A program made the translations under genes and the position numbers. Shown piece by piece: positions 14,529-22,691 of a stretch of 29,322 nt of DNA (its first letter is position 1; each line of letters starts with the position of its first letter). Source of the DNA: Mucilaginibacter sp. UBA5151 (GTDB lineage: Bacteria > Bacteroidota > Bacteroidia > Sphingobacteriales > Sphingobacteriaceae); NCBI GenBank assembly GCA_002413785.1, contig DHXR01000028.1, positions 86,288 to 115,609 of the forward strand, in the 5' to 3' direction. The notes beneath the pieces were generated by a model that was given only the letters and a program-made list of their open reading frames with translations, made no database searches and had not been told where the DNA came from.

Positions 14529-16454
14529 ATGAAAAAATATCTACTTTTTAACAGCGTGGTTCCAAGATGGGTTATAATGATATTAGATATCTTTATTGTA
14601 GCCACCTCTTTCTCTTTCTCTTATTTTATAGTTTACCGTTTTGAGTTTATAGATATTTTAAGGGGCTATTTTTTTATTTATACCGGTTTATATTGTATAA
14701 TCTCTACGGAGATCATGTATATTATGCGCATCCATACCGGGCTTATCCGGTATTCAAATACACGCGATGTGTCGCGTATATTCAGTGCCGTTTTTTTGAG
14801 TACAATTATCTATCTGGCAATAATAAATATAGGGGTGTTGCCTGCCTGGCCAATGAACCCGATTACCATCTATATGATAATGCTGGTCAATTTATCAGTT
14901 TCCAGTACGTTGTTAATTTTACTCCGCACCGCAGTTAAAAGCCTCTATTATTATATAAACCATTATTCAAATGCTGCAAAAACATTTGTTCTGATCTATG
15001 GCTCAGATAATAGCGCCGTTTTAGTTAAACAAGCTGTGGAAGCAAGTGACAAAGCAAATTTTTCGGTGGTTGGCTTTGTTGATGGCAACCCTGCCAAGAT
15101 TGATAAGGAAATTGAACAGGTTAAAGTTTATGATATTGATAAACTCGATAAGCTGATAGAAAAACGCAAGGTTGACAGGCTCATCATCATGAACCAACAC
15201 CTTGACGAAGAGGCCAAAAAGAATGCGCTTGAAAAATGTATCGCTTTGGGTATCCAGGTGCTTACGGTACCGCCTTCGGATCAATGGATATACGGTAAAC
15301 TTAACCTTCAGCAAATTAAAGACCTTAAGATCGAAGACTTGTTGCAGCGTAAGACAATTCAAATTGACACAACCCGTATTTCTCAGGATTTGAATGGAAA
15401 ACGCGTGCTTGTTACCGGCGCGGCAGGCTCAATCGGATCAGAAATAGTTCAGCAGGTGCTTACGTATAACCCCGCTATGGTTATTTTGTGCGATCAGGCA
15501 GAGTCGCCTTTGCACGAATTGCGCCTGCATGTGGAAGAAAACTTTCCGAATGTACCCGCTAAAATATTTATTGCAGATGTCAGGAACTATGGAAGGATAC
15601 GTAAGCTGTTTCTTGATTACAGGCCCGAAGTGGTTTTTCATGCTGCTGCCTATAAACATGTGCCTATGATGGAAGAAAATCCTACTGAAGGAGTATTAAC
15701 CAATGTATTGGGTACTAAAAACATTGCTGACCTTGCTGTTGCCTTTGGCGTAGGTAAATTCGTAATGATCTCAACCGACAAAGCTGTTAATCCATCAAAT
15801 GTAATGGGTACAACCAAACGCATTGCCGAGATCTATATCCAATCGCTAAAAAACAGCCCTCTTAATAAGCAAACCCGCTTTATAACTACGCGTTTTGGCA
15901 ACGTGCTTGGCTCAAATGGCTCTGTTATCCCGAGGTTTAAGGCCCAGATTGAAAAGGGAGGCCCGATAACGGTTACCCACCCGGAAATTACACGTTATTT
16001 TATGACGATTCCCGAAGCAGTACACCTGGTTTTGGAGGCAGGCACAATGGGTACAGGCGGTGAAATATTTATTTTTGATATGGGCGAGCCTGTGAAAATT
16101 ACAGACCTTGCTTTAAAGATGATAAAACTGGCTGGCTTAGAACCCGAAAGAGATATAAAAATAATATATACAGGGTTAAGGCCCGGCGAAAAACTATATG
16201 AAGAACTGCTGAATGACGGAGAAAGCACAATGCCTACCTATCATGAAAAGATTAAAATTTCAAGGGTAATTGATTATTCATACGACCAGGTTATTTCGGA
16301 TATTGACGATCTGCTTATGCTAAATAAAAAGAATGACGTGGTGGCAGTTGTGAACAAAATGAAGGAAATTGTGCCGGAGTTTATCAGTAAAAATTCGGAG
16401 TTTGAAGTGTTGGATAACAACAATAATATTGAGGAAAGTGTTCTTGAGATTTAA
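14529..16454 (+). CDS. Membrane UDP-GlcNAc 4,6-dehydratase, WbpM/CapD/FlaA1-like
   Basis: A 641-residue inner-membrane nucleotide-sugar dehydratase. Four N-terminal helices (about 13-35, 45-65, 83-102, 112-132) precede a CoA-binding-like Rossmann domain (152-250, with VVGFVDGNPAKID). The catalytic SDR domain follows: VLVTGAAGSIGSEI (293-306), VVFHAAAYKHVPMMEENP (368-385), STDKAVNPSNVMGTTKR (415-431), RFGNVLGSNGSVIPRF, and the end block GLRPGEKLYEELL. As in the large dehydratases, the usual catalytic Tyr of YxxxK is Met (Met426-x-x-x-Lys430) and the Asp of STDK takes over. The product, UDP-4-keto-6-deoxy-GlcNAc, would feed the WbpV-like reductase upstream. Length and domain order are normal for WbpM/PglF-type long dehydratases. 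It ends 12 bases from the convergent guaD stop. Confidence 0.93.
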   Translation: MKKYLLFNSVVPRWVIMILDIFIVATSFSFSYFIVYRFEFIDILRGYFFIYTGLYCIISTEIMYIMRIHTGLIRYSNTRDVSRIFSAVFLSTIIYLAIINIGVLPAWPMNPITIYMIMLVNLSVSSTLLILLRTAVKSLYYYINHYSNAAKTFVLIYGSDNSAVLVKQAVEASDKANFSVVGFVDGNPAKIDKEIEQVKVYDIDKLDKLIEKRKVDRLIIMNQHLDEEAKKNALEKCIALGIQVLTVPPSDQWIYGKLNLQQIKDLKIEDLLQRKTIQIDTTRISQDLNGKRVLVTGAAGSIGSEIVQQVLTYNPAMVILCDQAESPLHELRLHVEENFPNVPAKIFIADVRNYGRIRKLFLDYRPEVVFHAAAYKHVPMMEENPTEGVLTNVLGTKNIADLAVAFGVGKFVMISTDKAVNPSNVMGTTKRIAEIYIQSLKNSPLNKQTRFITTRFGNVLGSNGSVIPRFKAQIEKGGPITVTHPEITRYFMTIPEAVHLVLEAGTMGTGGEIFIFDMGEPVKITDLALKMIKLAGLEPERDIKIIYTGLRPGEKLYEELLNDGESTMPTYHEKIKISRVIDYSYDQVISDIDDLLMLNKKNDVVAVVNKMKEIVPEFISKNSEFEVLDNNNNIEESVLEI

Positions 16455-16466
16455 ATAGTCAGACGG

Positions 16467-16952
16467 TTAGTATTTGATATTCAGTTTTACATCTGATGAT
16501 TGCCAAAGCCGGAATATCTGCAAAGCATCGTCACGCATCAATTGTTCACATGGTAATTTTCGTTTGTCAACAGGTTTCCCTGCTTCCTGATAAATAAATT
16601 CATCATCGAAACCGATATCAGCAGCATCGGCCCTTGTATTTGCGAAATATATCTTATCAATGCGGGCCCAGTAAATTGCGCCAAGGCACATCGGGCAAGG
16701 TTCGCAACTGGTATAGATTTCGCAGCCCGTTAAATTAAAGGTGGCCAGTTCATGGCATGCCAGCCTGATAGCCGAAATTTCCGCATGCGCCGTAGGATCA
16801 TTTTCGGGGATTACCCTGTTTGCACTGCTGGCTACAACCACGCCATCTTTTACAATCACCGCGCCAAAAGGGCCACCTATACCCTGCTTAACATTATATT
16901 CAGACAGATCAATGGCCATCCTCATGAATTTTTCGTGTGCAGTACTTTCCAT
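16467..16952 (-). CDS. guaD: Guanine deaminase (cytidine/deoxycytidylate deaminase fold)
   Basis: A 161-residue cytosolic zinc enzyme that converts guanine to xanthine in purine salvage. The sequence follows Bacillus GuaD almost block for block as I recall it: GIGGPFGAVIVKDG (24-37), NDPTAHAEISAIR (51-63; His56 zinc ligand, Glu58 proton shuttle), YTSCEPCPMCLGAIYWAR (80-97; Cys86 and Cys89 zinc ligands) and ADIGFDDEFIYQEAGKPVDKR (111-131). The last block is what separates guanine deaminase from tRNA adenosine deaminase TadA and cytosine deaminases. It is convergent with the WbpM-like gene (12 bases between stops) and lies 111 bases downstream of the OmpH-like gene, with an intrinsic terminator between them, so it has its own promoter or depends on read-through. 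I could not pick out a clear -7 box in the short upstream interval. Confidence 0.9.
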   Translation of the reverse strand: MESTAHEKFMRMAIDLSEYNVKQGIGGPFGAVIVKDGVVVASSANRVIPENDPTAHAEISAIRLACHELATFNLTGCEIYTSCEPCPMCLGAIYWARIDKIYFANTRADAADIGFDDEFIYQEAGKPVDKRKLPCEQLMRDDALQIFRLWQSSDVKLNIKY

Positions 16953-16962
16953 ATCGCCCTAA

Positions 16963-16998
16963 TTTAAAAAACCTCAATCGAAGTTGAGGTTTTTTAAA
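16963..16998 (-). terminator. Intrinsic terminator of the OmpH-like gene
   Basis: A 15-bp perfect stem (TTTAAAAAACCTCAA at 16963-16977 with its complement at 16984-16998) around a six-base loop. Read on the - strand, the G/C-rich CCTCAA core is followed by a run of T. It sits 66 bases beyond the OmpH-like stop and just before the guaD ATG. Because the stem's arms are A- and T-rich on opposite sides, it could act in both directions. Confidence 0.75.
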
Positions 16999-17063
16999 CG
17001 ATATATTGAGAATTTTAACTTTTCATCCTCACATCTGCATATCTGCACATCCGCACATCAGTG

Positions 17064-17654
17064 TTATTTTTTATCCTTCGAGTATGCATCGTTTAATCTT
17101 TTAGTTACATCAGCAGTAACATCAAGGCTTTGATCGCCATAAATAATGGTAGGGTTTGCTTTTGAATACATTAATACCAGTTTATATCCCTTTTCTTTTG
17201 AATAAGCCTTGGCAAAGTCGGCAATTTTATCATAAACTTTACCAGCCTCTGTTGAATTTTCATTTTGAAATTGTGCGGCAGCATTTTGCTGGTAGCCCTG
17301 CAGGTCCTGGCTTTCGCGTTGTAAACGTTGCTCAGTAGTTTGACGCTGGTCGGCAGGCATAGTATTAACATTTTTTTGATAATCAGCATATTCCCTCTGG
17401 AAGGCCTGTTTCCTGCTATCAAGGTCGTTTTGTGCTGCTTTGCCTTTATCCTGCATTGTTTTATTTACGTCTTTGGCATATTCGTATTTGCTTAATAAAG
17501 TATCCTGGTTAATAAATACGATTGTTTCTTTATTCGCATCCGGTGAAACTGTGGTATTTTTGCTATCGGTTTTTGCTTTATTACAGGCGGCCATGCTACC
17601 TGCAATTAATATACCTAATGTGATTTTTGTTAAAATTGAAGCCCTGGTTTTCAT
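17064..17654 (-). CDS. OmpH/Skp-like periplasmic chaperone, probable lipoprotein
   Basis: A 196-residue exported protein. The N-terminus is a basic stretch and hydrophobic helix ending GSMAAC, with Cys24 as a plausible though not ideal lipobox, so it is likely membrane-anchored rather than soluble like E. coli Skp. IVFINQDTLLSKYEYAKDV (about 45-63) is the first strand and helix of the OmpH fold. Residues 60-150 are a long Gln/Lys/Glu-rich coiled coil (the Skp tentacle), and GYKLVLMYSKANPTIIYGD closes the beta core. The role inferred from the family is holding unfolded outer-membrane proteins in the periplasm. It is divergent from gyrB, sharing a 200-base upstream region. An exact TAnnTTTG box lies upstream and a terminator downstream, so it appears monocistronic. 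Low-complexity Thr/Ser/Lys (27-42) looks like a lipoprotein tether. Confidence 0.85.
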   Translation of the reverse strand: MKTRASILTKITLGILIAGSMAACNKAKTDSKNTTVSPDANKETIVFINQDTLLSKYEYAKDVNKTMQDKGKAAQNDLDSRKQAFQREYADYQKNVNTMPADQRQTTEQRLQRESQDLQGYQQNAAAQFQNENSTEAGKVYDKIADFAKAYSKEKGYKLVLMYSKANPTIIYGDQSLDVTADVTKRLNDAYSKDKK

Positions 17655-17722
17655 TTTTTGAATTGGTTTTTTATTGCAGGTTGTCGCAAGAATGTTTTAT
17701 CGTTAAAAAGTTAAAATTTCGA

Positions 17723-17730
17723 CAAAGATA
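17723..17730 (-). promoter_or_regulatory. -7 box of the OmpH-like gene
   Basis: On the - strand TATCTTTG is an exact match to TAnnTTTG, 68 bases upstream of the OmpH-like ATG. No good -33 TTTG is seen at the usual distance (a TTG lies only 11 bases upstream). Position and exactness support it, but it is only a motif call. Confidence 0.45.
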
Positions 17731-17807
17731 AACTTTCGGTGCAAGTATCCTAATGTGTTTTGGAAGGCATGTTTATATCGTATGCTATTTATCAACAAAT
17801 GCGGTAT

Positions 17808-17831
17808 TTTGGGGTAAAAACCTTACTTTTG
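17808..17831 (+). promoter_or_regulatory. Candidate promoter of gyrB
   Basis: TACTTTTG at 17824-17831 is an exact match to TAnnTTTG, 23 bases before the gyrB ATG at 17855. TTTG at 17808-17811 could be the -33 box, although the 12-base spacing is shorter than usual. The box lies inside the in-frame extension upstream of the chosen gyrB start, which argues that the extension is not translated. Confidence 0.45.
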
Positions 17832-17854
17832 AAGGTTGTTGTTTTAACCCAAAT

Positions 17855-19813
17855 ATGAGCGAAGAAAATCAGGACAAATCAAATTACTCAGCAGATAATA
17901 TACAGGTTTTAGAAGGTTTAGAGGCGGTACGTAAAAGGCCGTCGATGTATATTGGCGATACAGGGACTAAAGGCCTTCACCATTTGGTGTATGAAGTTGT
18001 GGATAACTCAATAGATGAGGCGCTTGCCGGCTATTGCGATACCATAAAGGTATTTATTCAGAAAGACAACTCTATTTTAGTTTCGGATAATGGCAGGGGT
18101 ATCCCAACTGCTATACATACCAAAGAAAAACGTTCGGCATTAGAAGTAGTAATGACGGTTTTGCACGCAGGCGGCAAATTCGATAAAGATACTTATAAAG
18201 TATCCGGCGGTTTGCATGGTGTTGGTGTAAGTTGCGTTAACGCCCTGTCGATCCATTTAACTGCTTTGGTTTACCGTGACGGTAAAATATGGACCCAGGA
18301 ATACGAAAAGGGTAAACCATTGTTTGATGTGAAAACTATCGGCGAATCAGATAAAAGGGGCACAACCATAATTTTTAAACCCGACAGCGAAATTTTTACG
18401 CTGACCACGGAGTTTAAATACGATACACTTGCCGCCCGGCTCCGCGAACTTGCCTATTTGAACAAGGGTATTCGTCTGTCGTTGACCGATGAGCGTGAAA
18501 CCAACGAAGATGGCACCCACCCTACTGAAGATTTTTATTCGGAAGGTGGTTTGCGTGAATTTGTTAAGTATCTTGATGGTACCCGTGCATCGTTAATTCC
18601 GGAGCCAATTTATATCGATGGTATGAAACAGGGTATCCCGGTTGAACTGGCCCTGCAATACAATGATACCTATTCAGAAAATGTACATTCGTACGTTAAT
18701 AATATTAATACCATTGAGGGCGGCACACACGTGGCCGGTTTCCGCAGGGGGTTAACCCGTACTTTAAAGGCTTATGCCGATAAATCGGGCTTGCTGAAAA
18801 ATATGAAAATTGAAATTACCGGTGATGACTTCCGTGAAGGATTAACCGCTGTAATTTCAGTTAAAGTTGCCGAGCCCCAGTTTGAAGGGCAAACAAAAAC
18901 CAAATTGGGTAACAACGAGGTAATGGGCGCGGTGGATATGGCCGTTGGGGAGATTTTAGGTAACTACCTGGAAGAAAATCCAAAGGAAGCCCGGATGATA
19001 GTGAACAAGGTGATACTTGCAGCTACCGCCCGTGCCGCAGCACGTAAAGCGCGCGAAATGGTGCAGCGTAAAAATGTAATGAGCGGATCGGGCTTGCCCG
19101 GCAAGCTTTCGGATTGCGCCAACAGCGACCCTTCTTTATGCGAGATATACCTTGTGGAAGGTGACTCGGCAGGTGGTACTGCAAAACAGGGCCGCGACCG
19201 CGAATTCCAGGCGATTTTGCCTTTAAGGGGTAAAATATTGAACGTGGAAAAGGCCATGGAGCACAAGATCTATGAGAACGAGGAAATAAAAAATATGTTT
19301 ACAGGTCTTGGGGTTAGCATTGGTACAGCCGACGATGATAAGGCATTGAATATTTCGAAGCTCCGTTATCATAAAATAGTGATCATGACGGATGCCGATG
19401 TTGACGGATCGCATATAACCACATTGATATTGACTTTCTTTTTCCGTTATATGAAAGAGCTGATTGAATTTGGATATGTTTATGTGGCTTCGCCGCCTCT
19501 GTACCAGGTAAAAAAGGGAAAAGAATCTGAATATTGCTGGACAGAAGAACAACGGGATGCAGCTGTTCAAAAATTAAAAGGGGCAGGTAAAGAAGACAGC
19601 GTGCATATACAGCGTTACAAAGGTTTGGGTGAGATGAACGCCGAACAGCTATGGGAAACCACCATGGATCCCGCAAGGCGCACGCTTAAACGTGCAAGTA
19701 TTGAGAACGCAGCCGAATGTGACCATACTTTTTCTATGCTTATGGGCGATGAAGTTGGTCCGCGCCGGGAGTTTATTGAGAAGAATGCAAAATATGCAAG
19801 GATAGATACATAG
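17855..19813 (+). CDS. gyrB: DNA gyrase subunit B
   Basis: A 652-residue ATPase subunit of DNA gyrase, which with GyrA introduces negative supercoils. The GHKL ATPase domain has SADNIQVLEGLEAVRKRPSMYIGD near the N-terminus, DNSIDEA (Asn/Glu for Mg-ATP), DNGRGIP and GGLHGVGVSCVNALS. The transducer domain carries QTKTKLGNN. The TOPRIM domain has EGDSAGG (435-441) and DADVDGSH (513-520; Asp513, Asp515, Asp517 region for Mg). The tail QRYKGLGEMNAEQLWETTMDP leads to the usual end. The frame is open 34 codons further up to an ATG at 17753, but family N-termini begin at MSEEN and a promoter box lies in that extension, so I chose 17855. It lacks the long proteobacterial insert, as expected for this phylum. 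A strong terminator follows. Confidence 0.97.
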   Translation: MSEENQDKSNYSADNIQVLEGLEAVRKRPSMYIGDTGTKGLHHLVYEVVDNSIDEALAGYCDTIKVFIQKDNSILVSDNGRGIPTAIHTKEKRSALEVVMTVLHAGGKFDKDTYKVSGGLHGVGVSCVNALSIHLTALVYRDGKIWTQEYEKGKPLFDVKTIGESDKRGTTIIFKPDSEIFTLTTEFKYDTLAARLRELAYLNKGIRLSLTDERETNEDGTHPTEDFYSEGGLREFVKYLDGTRASLIPEPIYIDGMKQGIPVELALQYNDTYSENVHSYVNNINTIEGGTHVAGFRRGLTRTLKAYADKSGLLKNMKIEITGDDFREGLTAVISVKVAEPQFEGQTKTKLGNNEVMGAVDMAVGEILGNYLEENPKEARMIVNKVILAATARAAARKAREMVQRKNVMSGSGLPGKLSDCANSDPSLCEIYLVEGDSAGGTAKQGRDREFQAILPLRGKILNVEKAMEHKIYENEEIKNMFTGLGVSIGTADDDKALNISKLRYHKIVIMTDADVDGSHITTLILTFFFRYMKELIEFGYVYVASPPLYQVKKGKESEYCWTEEQRDAAVQKLKGAGKEDSVHIQRYKGLGEMNAEQLWETTMDPARRTLKRASIENAAECDHTFSMLMGDEVGPRREFIEKNAKYARIDT

Positions 19814-19836
19814 TATCACAGAATTGAACTTGTCAG

Positions 19837-19871
19837 ACTTACGAAGATCAAAACTTCGTAAGTTTTTTTTT
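19837..19871 (+). terminator. Intrinsic terminator of gyrB, inside the 3' end of the convergent gene
   Basis: A ten-base perfect stem ACTTACGAAG (19837-19846) with CTTCGTAAGT (19854-19863), a seven-base loop and then a run of nine T. It lies 24 bases after the gyrB stop. The right half and T run are also the last codons of the convergent protease gene, whose stop is in the loop. Confidence 0.85.
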
Positions 19872-20321
19872 ACTATTTTTTAGCTTAAGCACTCGCTTGC
19901 CATAATTGACGACTGCTTTATACTTCATCAATATATCGCCACCCAAAACCCCCAAAACTTCGGGATGGCCTAATTGCCGGTAAGCAATATTGATGGTTGA
20001 AAGGTCTAAAACTGCAACTTCAAATTCTTCAATCAATAAACCGCCGATATAAAGGTCATTTATCATTGCGGTTGATGAAATCATTGTATTTGTTCCCAGG
20101 CCGGTTGAAAGGTGGTCGCTTACCGTAACAACCGCTTGCTCATGAGCCTGCATCAGCAAAGTTTGGTCAAAAGCTGTCTTTGACGCCCCGGTATCCAGTA
20201 CCAGTATAAAGGGTTTGCCAAAAATCGAGATATTTATTAATGGGTGAAATCCATCGCCCTGTAGGTCGATGATTTGCAAAGGAGTAATGGTGCTGTTTTT
20301 TTTATTGATTTTTTTAGCCAT
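19848..20321 (-). CDS. Retropepsin-like aspartic protease
   Basis: A 157-residue single-domain aspartic protease of the retropepsin-like fold. The catalytic motif is FILVLDTGASKTAFD (38-52), with Asp43 in D-T-G-A-S. The second conserved block is VLGVLGGDILMKYKAVVNY (122-140), the hydrophobic-Gly motif preceding the closing strands. GKPFILVLDTG and STGLGTNT fit the flap-region layout. One D-T-G per chain means it must dimerise to be active. No signal peptide or transmembrane helix is seen, so it should be cytosolic, unlike many bacterial relatives. Substrates are unknown. The C-terminus (KLKNSKKKLTKF) is Lys-rich because it is encoded by the opposite strand of the gyrB terminator. It is transcribed toward gyrB and lies 96 bases beyond the tamL stop on the same strand, so it may be read from the tamB-tamL message. 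Confidence 0.83.
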   Translation of the reverse strand: MAKKINKKNSTITPLQIIDLQGDGFHPLINISIFGKPFILVLDTGASKTAFDQTLLMQAHEQAVVTVSDHLSTGLGTNTMISSTAMINDLYIGGLLIEEFEVAVLDLSTINIAYRQLGHPEVLGVLGGDILMKYKAVVNYGKRVLKLKNSKKKLTKF

Positions 20322-20417
20322 TAATTGCCATTTATTAAGTTACCGATGATAGCCCGGATTGTATAAATGCAAGATTAACAATATTAATCGTTCAATCAAT
20401 AATTCAACCACTCAAAT

Positions 20418-22673
20418 CTAAAAAGGATACCCGATCCCAAGGTTAAATACCTCGCCACGACCGAAACGAACAGGAATAGCACGATTGGGCTCCAGAAACG
20501 GAAAACCGACGTCTGTGCGTAAAACCAAAACTGTGAAGTTAAACCGTAAACCGAAGCCGGCATCAGCAGCTATCTGGCTCAGGAAATTTTTTCCAAAAGT
20601 GGCGCCCTGCAAGCCTGCTGTACTGTTTAAAAGCCATATATTCCCTGCATCAACAAATAAAGCACCTTCAACTATACTGAACAGGTGGGGGCGATACTCC
20701 AAATTGCCTTCAATTTTTATATCGCCCGATTCATCAGGCAGGAAACCTGTCCCTTTTGCCAGGGCAGGTGGGAGTATATATGCGCCCGGGCCGATAGCAT
20801 GGGCCTGGAAGCCACGCAGACTGTTTGCCCCACCAATAAAAAATTGCTGTGAGTAGGGGAGTACCGTCGAATTACCATAAGGCAAGCCTACATCGACCAT
20901 TAAACGGGCAGCCAGTTTACTGTTAGGGCTTAATTTATGGAAAAACCTGATCTCGTTCTCTAATTTTACATACTGGTTAAACGTTATGCCGAATAGCTTG
21001 CTTACATGCCCCTTTAACGTATCGGCGCCGGTAAGTATGCCATATAAATTTCCGGATAAACTTGCTTTTCCATTGTAATAAAAAGTATTGGTCCTGAAAT
21101 CCCCGGTTGTATTGGTCCAGATATAACTGTAAGATGGGCCAAAAGTAAATTGTTTGTTAATTACATGGGTAAGGGCGGGATTCCGCATTTTTTTTATGCT
21201 GTCGAGGTAAACCCGGGTAACATTTTGAGGGTCAACGTATGTGATATTTATTAGTTCAAGGTCGTGTTGCTTATACAAGCTGGGTTTCCATTGATAACCC
21301 CATGACGCATTAAACGAATTAAGCGTATAAAGTTGGCTCCTGTTAATTATGGTATAACCTGTTGATAAAGTGGTATGCGGAATAAAGGCATTATCAGTAT
21401 TAAAGTTAAACGGGCTGATAAACCTTGGCCATGATACCGATGGCTGGATACCCGCCTGGTAAACATTATAACCATTGTTGTATTTGCCAAATTGAATGTC
21501 CCTGCTGGCAAACAGGGTAAGGGTAAATAATTCGGCCCCGCTAAAAGTATTACGGTTTTTAAACTTCAGGTCAATTTGTGTTCCATTGTAATTTGCCGAC
21601 GTTTGCCGTGCAATTATTTCAGCCTGCAATGATTTCCTTTTTTGTTGGGTTAAAAAGTAATAAATATCAAGCTTAGCCGAATCAGGTGTAACATCTTCAA
21701 AGCGGTTTTTCACGTATTTAAATGGCCCAAGTTCAATAAACCTGCTTAACGAATTGGCATGCTTATCGCGGTTATAAATATCGCCGGGATGCAGCAATAC
21801 ACTGTTTTTAAAGGTAAAAGGCCTGAAATCTTTTTTAAGGTCAATAACATTATACCAGCGGTATTTTACAGCTGAATCTAATTTCAGGGAAGTATCTTTC
21901 AGGGTGTAATCAGGGTAAACATAAATATTCCTGACACTATAGATCCACCGGGCTTCGTCAGGCGTGGCATCTTTAACTTTCACAAACATATCCACCTGAT
22001 GCCCGGCAACGCTGCTATCGTACCTCATGATCAGGTCTTCCGGCGCAAAATAAAAAAAGCCTTCTTCTTTTAATCTTGCGTCTATCCTTATGCGTTCGTT
22101 TTTAATTATATCGAGGTTAAATTTATTGCCTGGTTTTAAAAATGTTTGTTTCGATGTACCGGTAACTGCAGTGTCGAGGTCATCATTCCCGGTCGGAAAG
22201 ATTATATTACGATAATGGTAGGCCGGGCCGGTTTGTACGGTGTAAATAACTTTCGCTGTTTTCTTTTTTCCGAGCGTATCGCCCGATACCTGCGCCAGGA
22301 AATACCCTTCATTTTGCAACCGGTTTTGCAATATGCTGCTATTTTTGTCAATGTCAACGGAACTAAGTAAAACGGGTGGCTCGCCTATGTGGGTGTGTAA
22401 ATAGTGTGTTAAGCCCTTCTTTTTATTTGTCTTAGTTTTTTCGTAAACCCATAACTTAAACCTTAACCCCAATATTTTGGCATTGGGTACAGGCCTTAGC
22501 ATCCCTTCCAGTTCAGTGCTTAATGCTTTTGATTCGCTCTTTTTTATATTTTTATCATCAATTTTTACCTGCGCGCCGGTATAAAGTTTTTGTGCCGGCG
22601 ACAAATACTTTGTGGTGCTGCATGCACTTATAAAAAAGGTGATTAAAATAAACAGGTAGCTATGTTTTGCCAT
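20418..22673 (-). CDS. tamL: TamL, lipoprotein TamA-type outer-membrane assembly factor (Omp85 family)
   Basis: A 751-residue outer-membrane protein. The signal peptide ends in a good lipobox, ISAC (Cys18), which identifies the lipid-modified Bacteroidota form of TamA called TamL. Residues about 25-310 carry POTRA-like repeats (for example LQNEGYFLAQVSGDT and ARLKEEGFFYFAPEDL). The C-terminal part is a 16-strand Omp85 barrel, with the conserved lid-lock loop signature IGGANSLRGFQAHAIGPG near residues 611-628 and a terminal aromatic residue in LGIGYPF. It works with TamB to insert outer-membrane proteins or pass lipids between membranes. tamB lies immediately upstream (18 bases between stop and ATG), so the pair is one operon in the order tamB-tamL, as is usual in this phylum. 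Length fits the family. No truncation or frameshift is seen. Confidence 0.9.
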   Translation of the reverse strand: MAKHSYLFILITFFISACSTTKYLSPAQKLYTGAQVKIDDKNIKKSESKALSTELEGMLRPVPNAKILGLRFKLWVYEKTKTNKKKGLTHYLHTHIGEPPVLLSSVDIDKNSSILQNRLQNEGYFLAQVSGDTLGKKKTAKVIYTVQTGPAYHYRNIIFPTGNDDLDTAVTGTSKQTFLKPGNKFNLDIIKNERIRIDARLKEEGFFYFAPEDLIMRYDSSVAGHQVDMFVKVKDATPDEARWIYSVRNIYVYPDYTLKDTSLKLDSAVKYRWYNVIDLKKDFRPFTFKNSVLLHPGDIYNRDKHANSLSRFIELGPFKYVKNRFEDVTPDSAKLDIYYFLTQQKRKSLQAEIIARQTSANYNGTQIDLKFKNRNTFSGAELFTLTLFASRDIQFGKYNNGYNVYQAGIQPSVSWPRFISPFNFNTDNAFIPHTTLSTGYTIINRSQLYTLNSFNASWGYQWKPSLYKQHDLELINITYVDPQNVTRVYLDSIKKMRNPALTHVINKQFTFGPSYSYIWTNTTGDFRTNTFYYNGKASLSGNLYGILTGADTLKGHVSKLFGITFNQYVKLENEIRFFHKLSPNSKLAARLMVDVGLPYGNSTVLPYSQQFFIGGANSLRGFQAHAIGPGAYILPPALAKGTGFLPDESGDIKIEGNLEYRPHLFSIVEGALFVDAGNIWLLNSTAGLQGATFGKNFLSQIAADAGFGLRFNFTVLVLRTDVGFPFLEPNRAIPVRFGRGEVFNLGIGYPF

Positions 22674-22691
22674 TTTATTTTGATGTTTGTT

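Noticed and set aside
14693..15393. Short open frames in other frames within the WbpM-like gene
   Set aside because: They overlap a full-length, motif-complete dehydratase; their low-complexity translations resemble nothing known.
17753..17854. 34-codon N-terminal extension of GyrB
   Set aside because: GyrB proteins of this phylum start at the MSEEN position, the extension is not protein-like, and it contains a promoter box.
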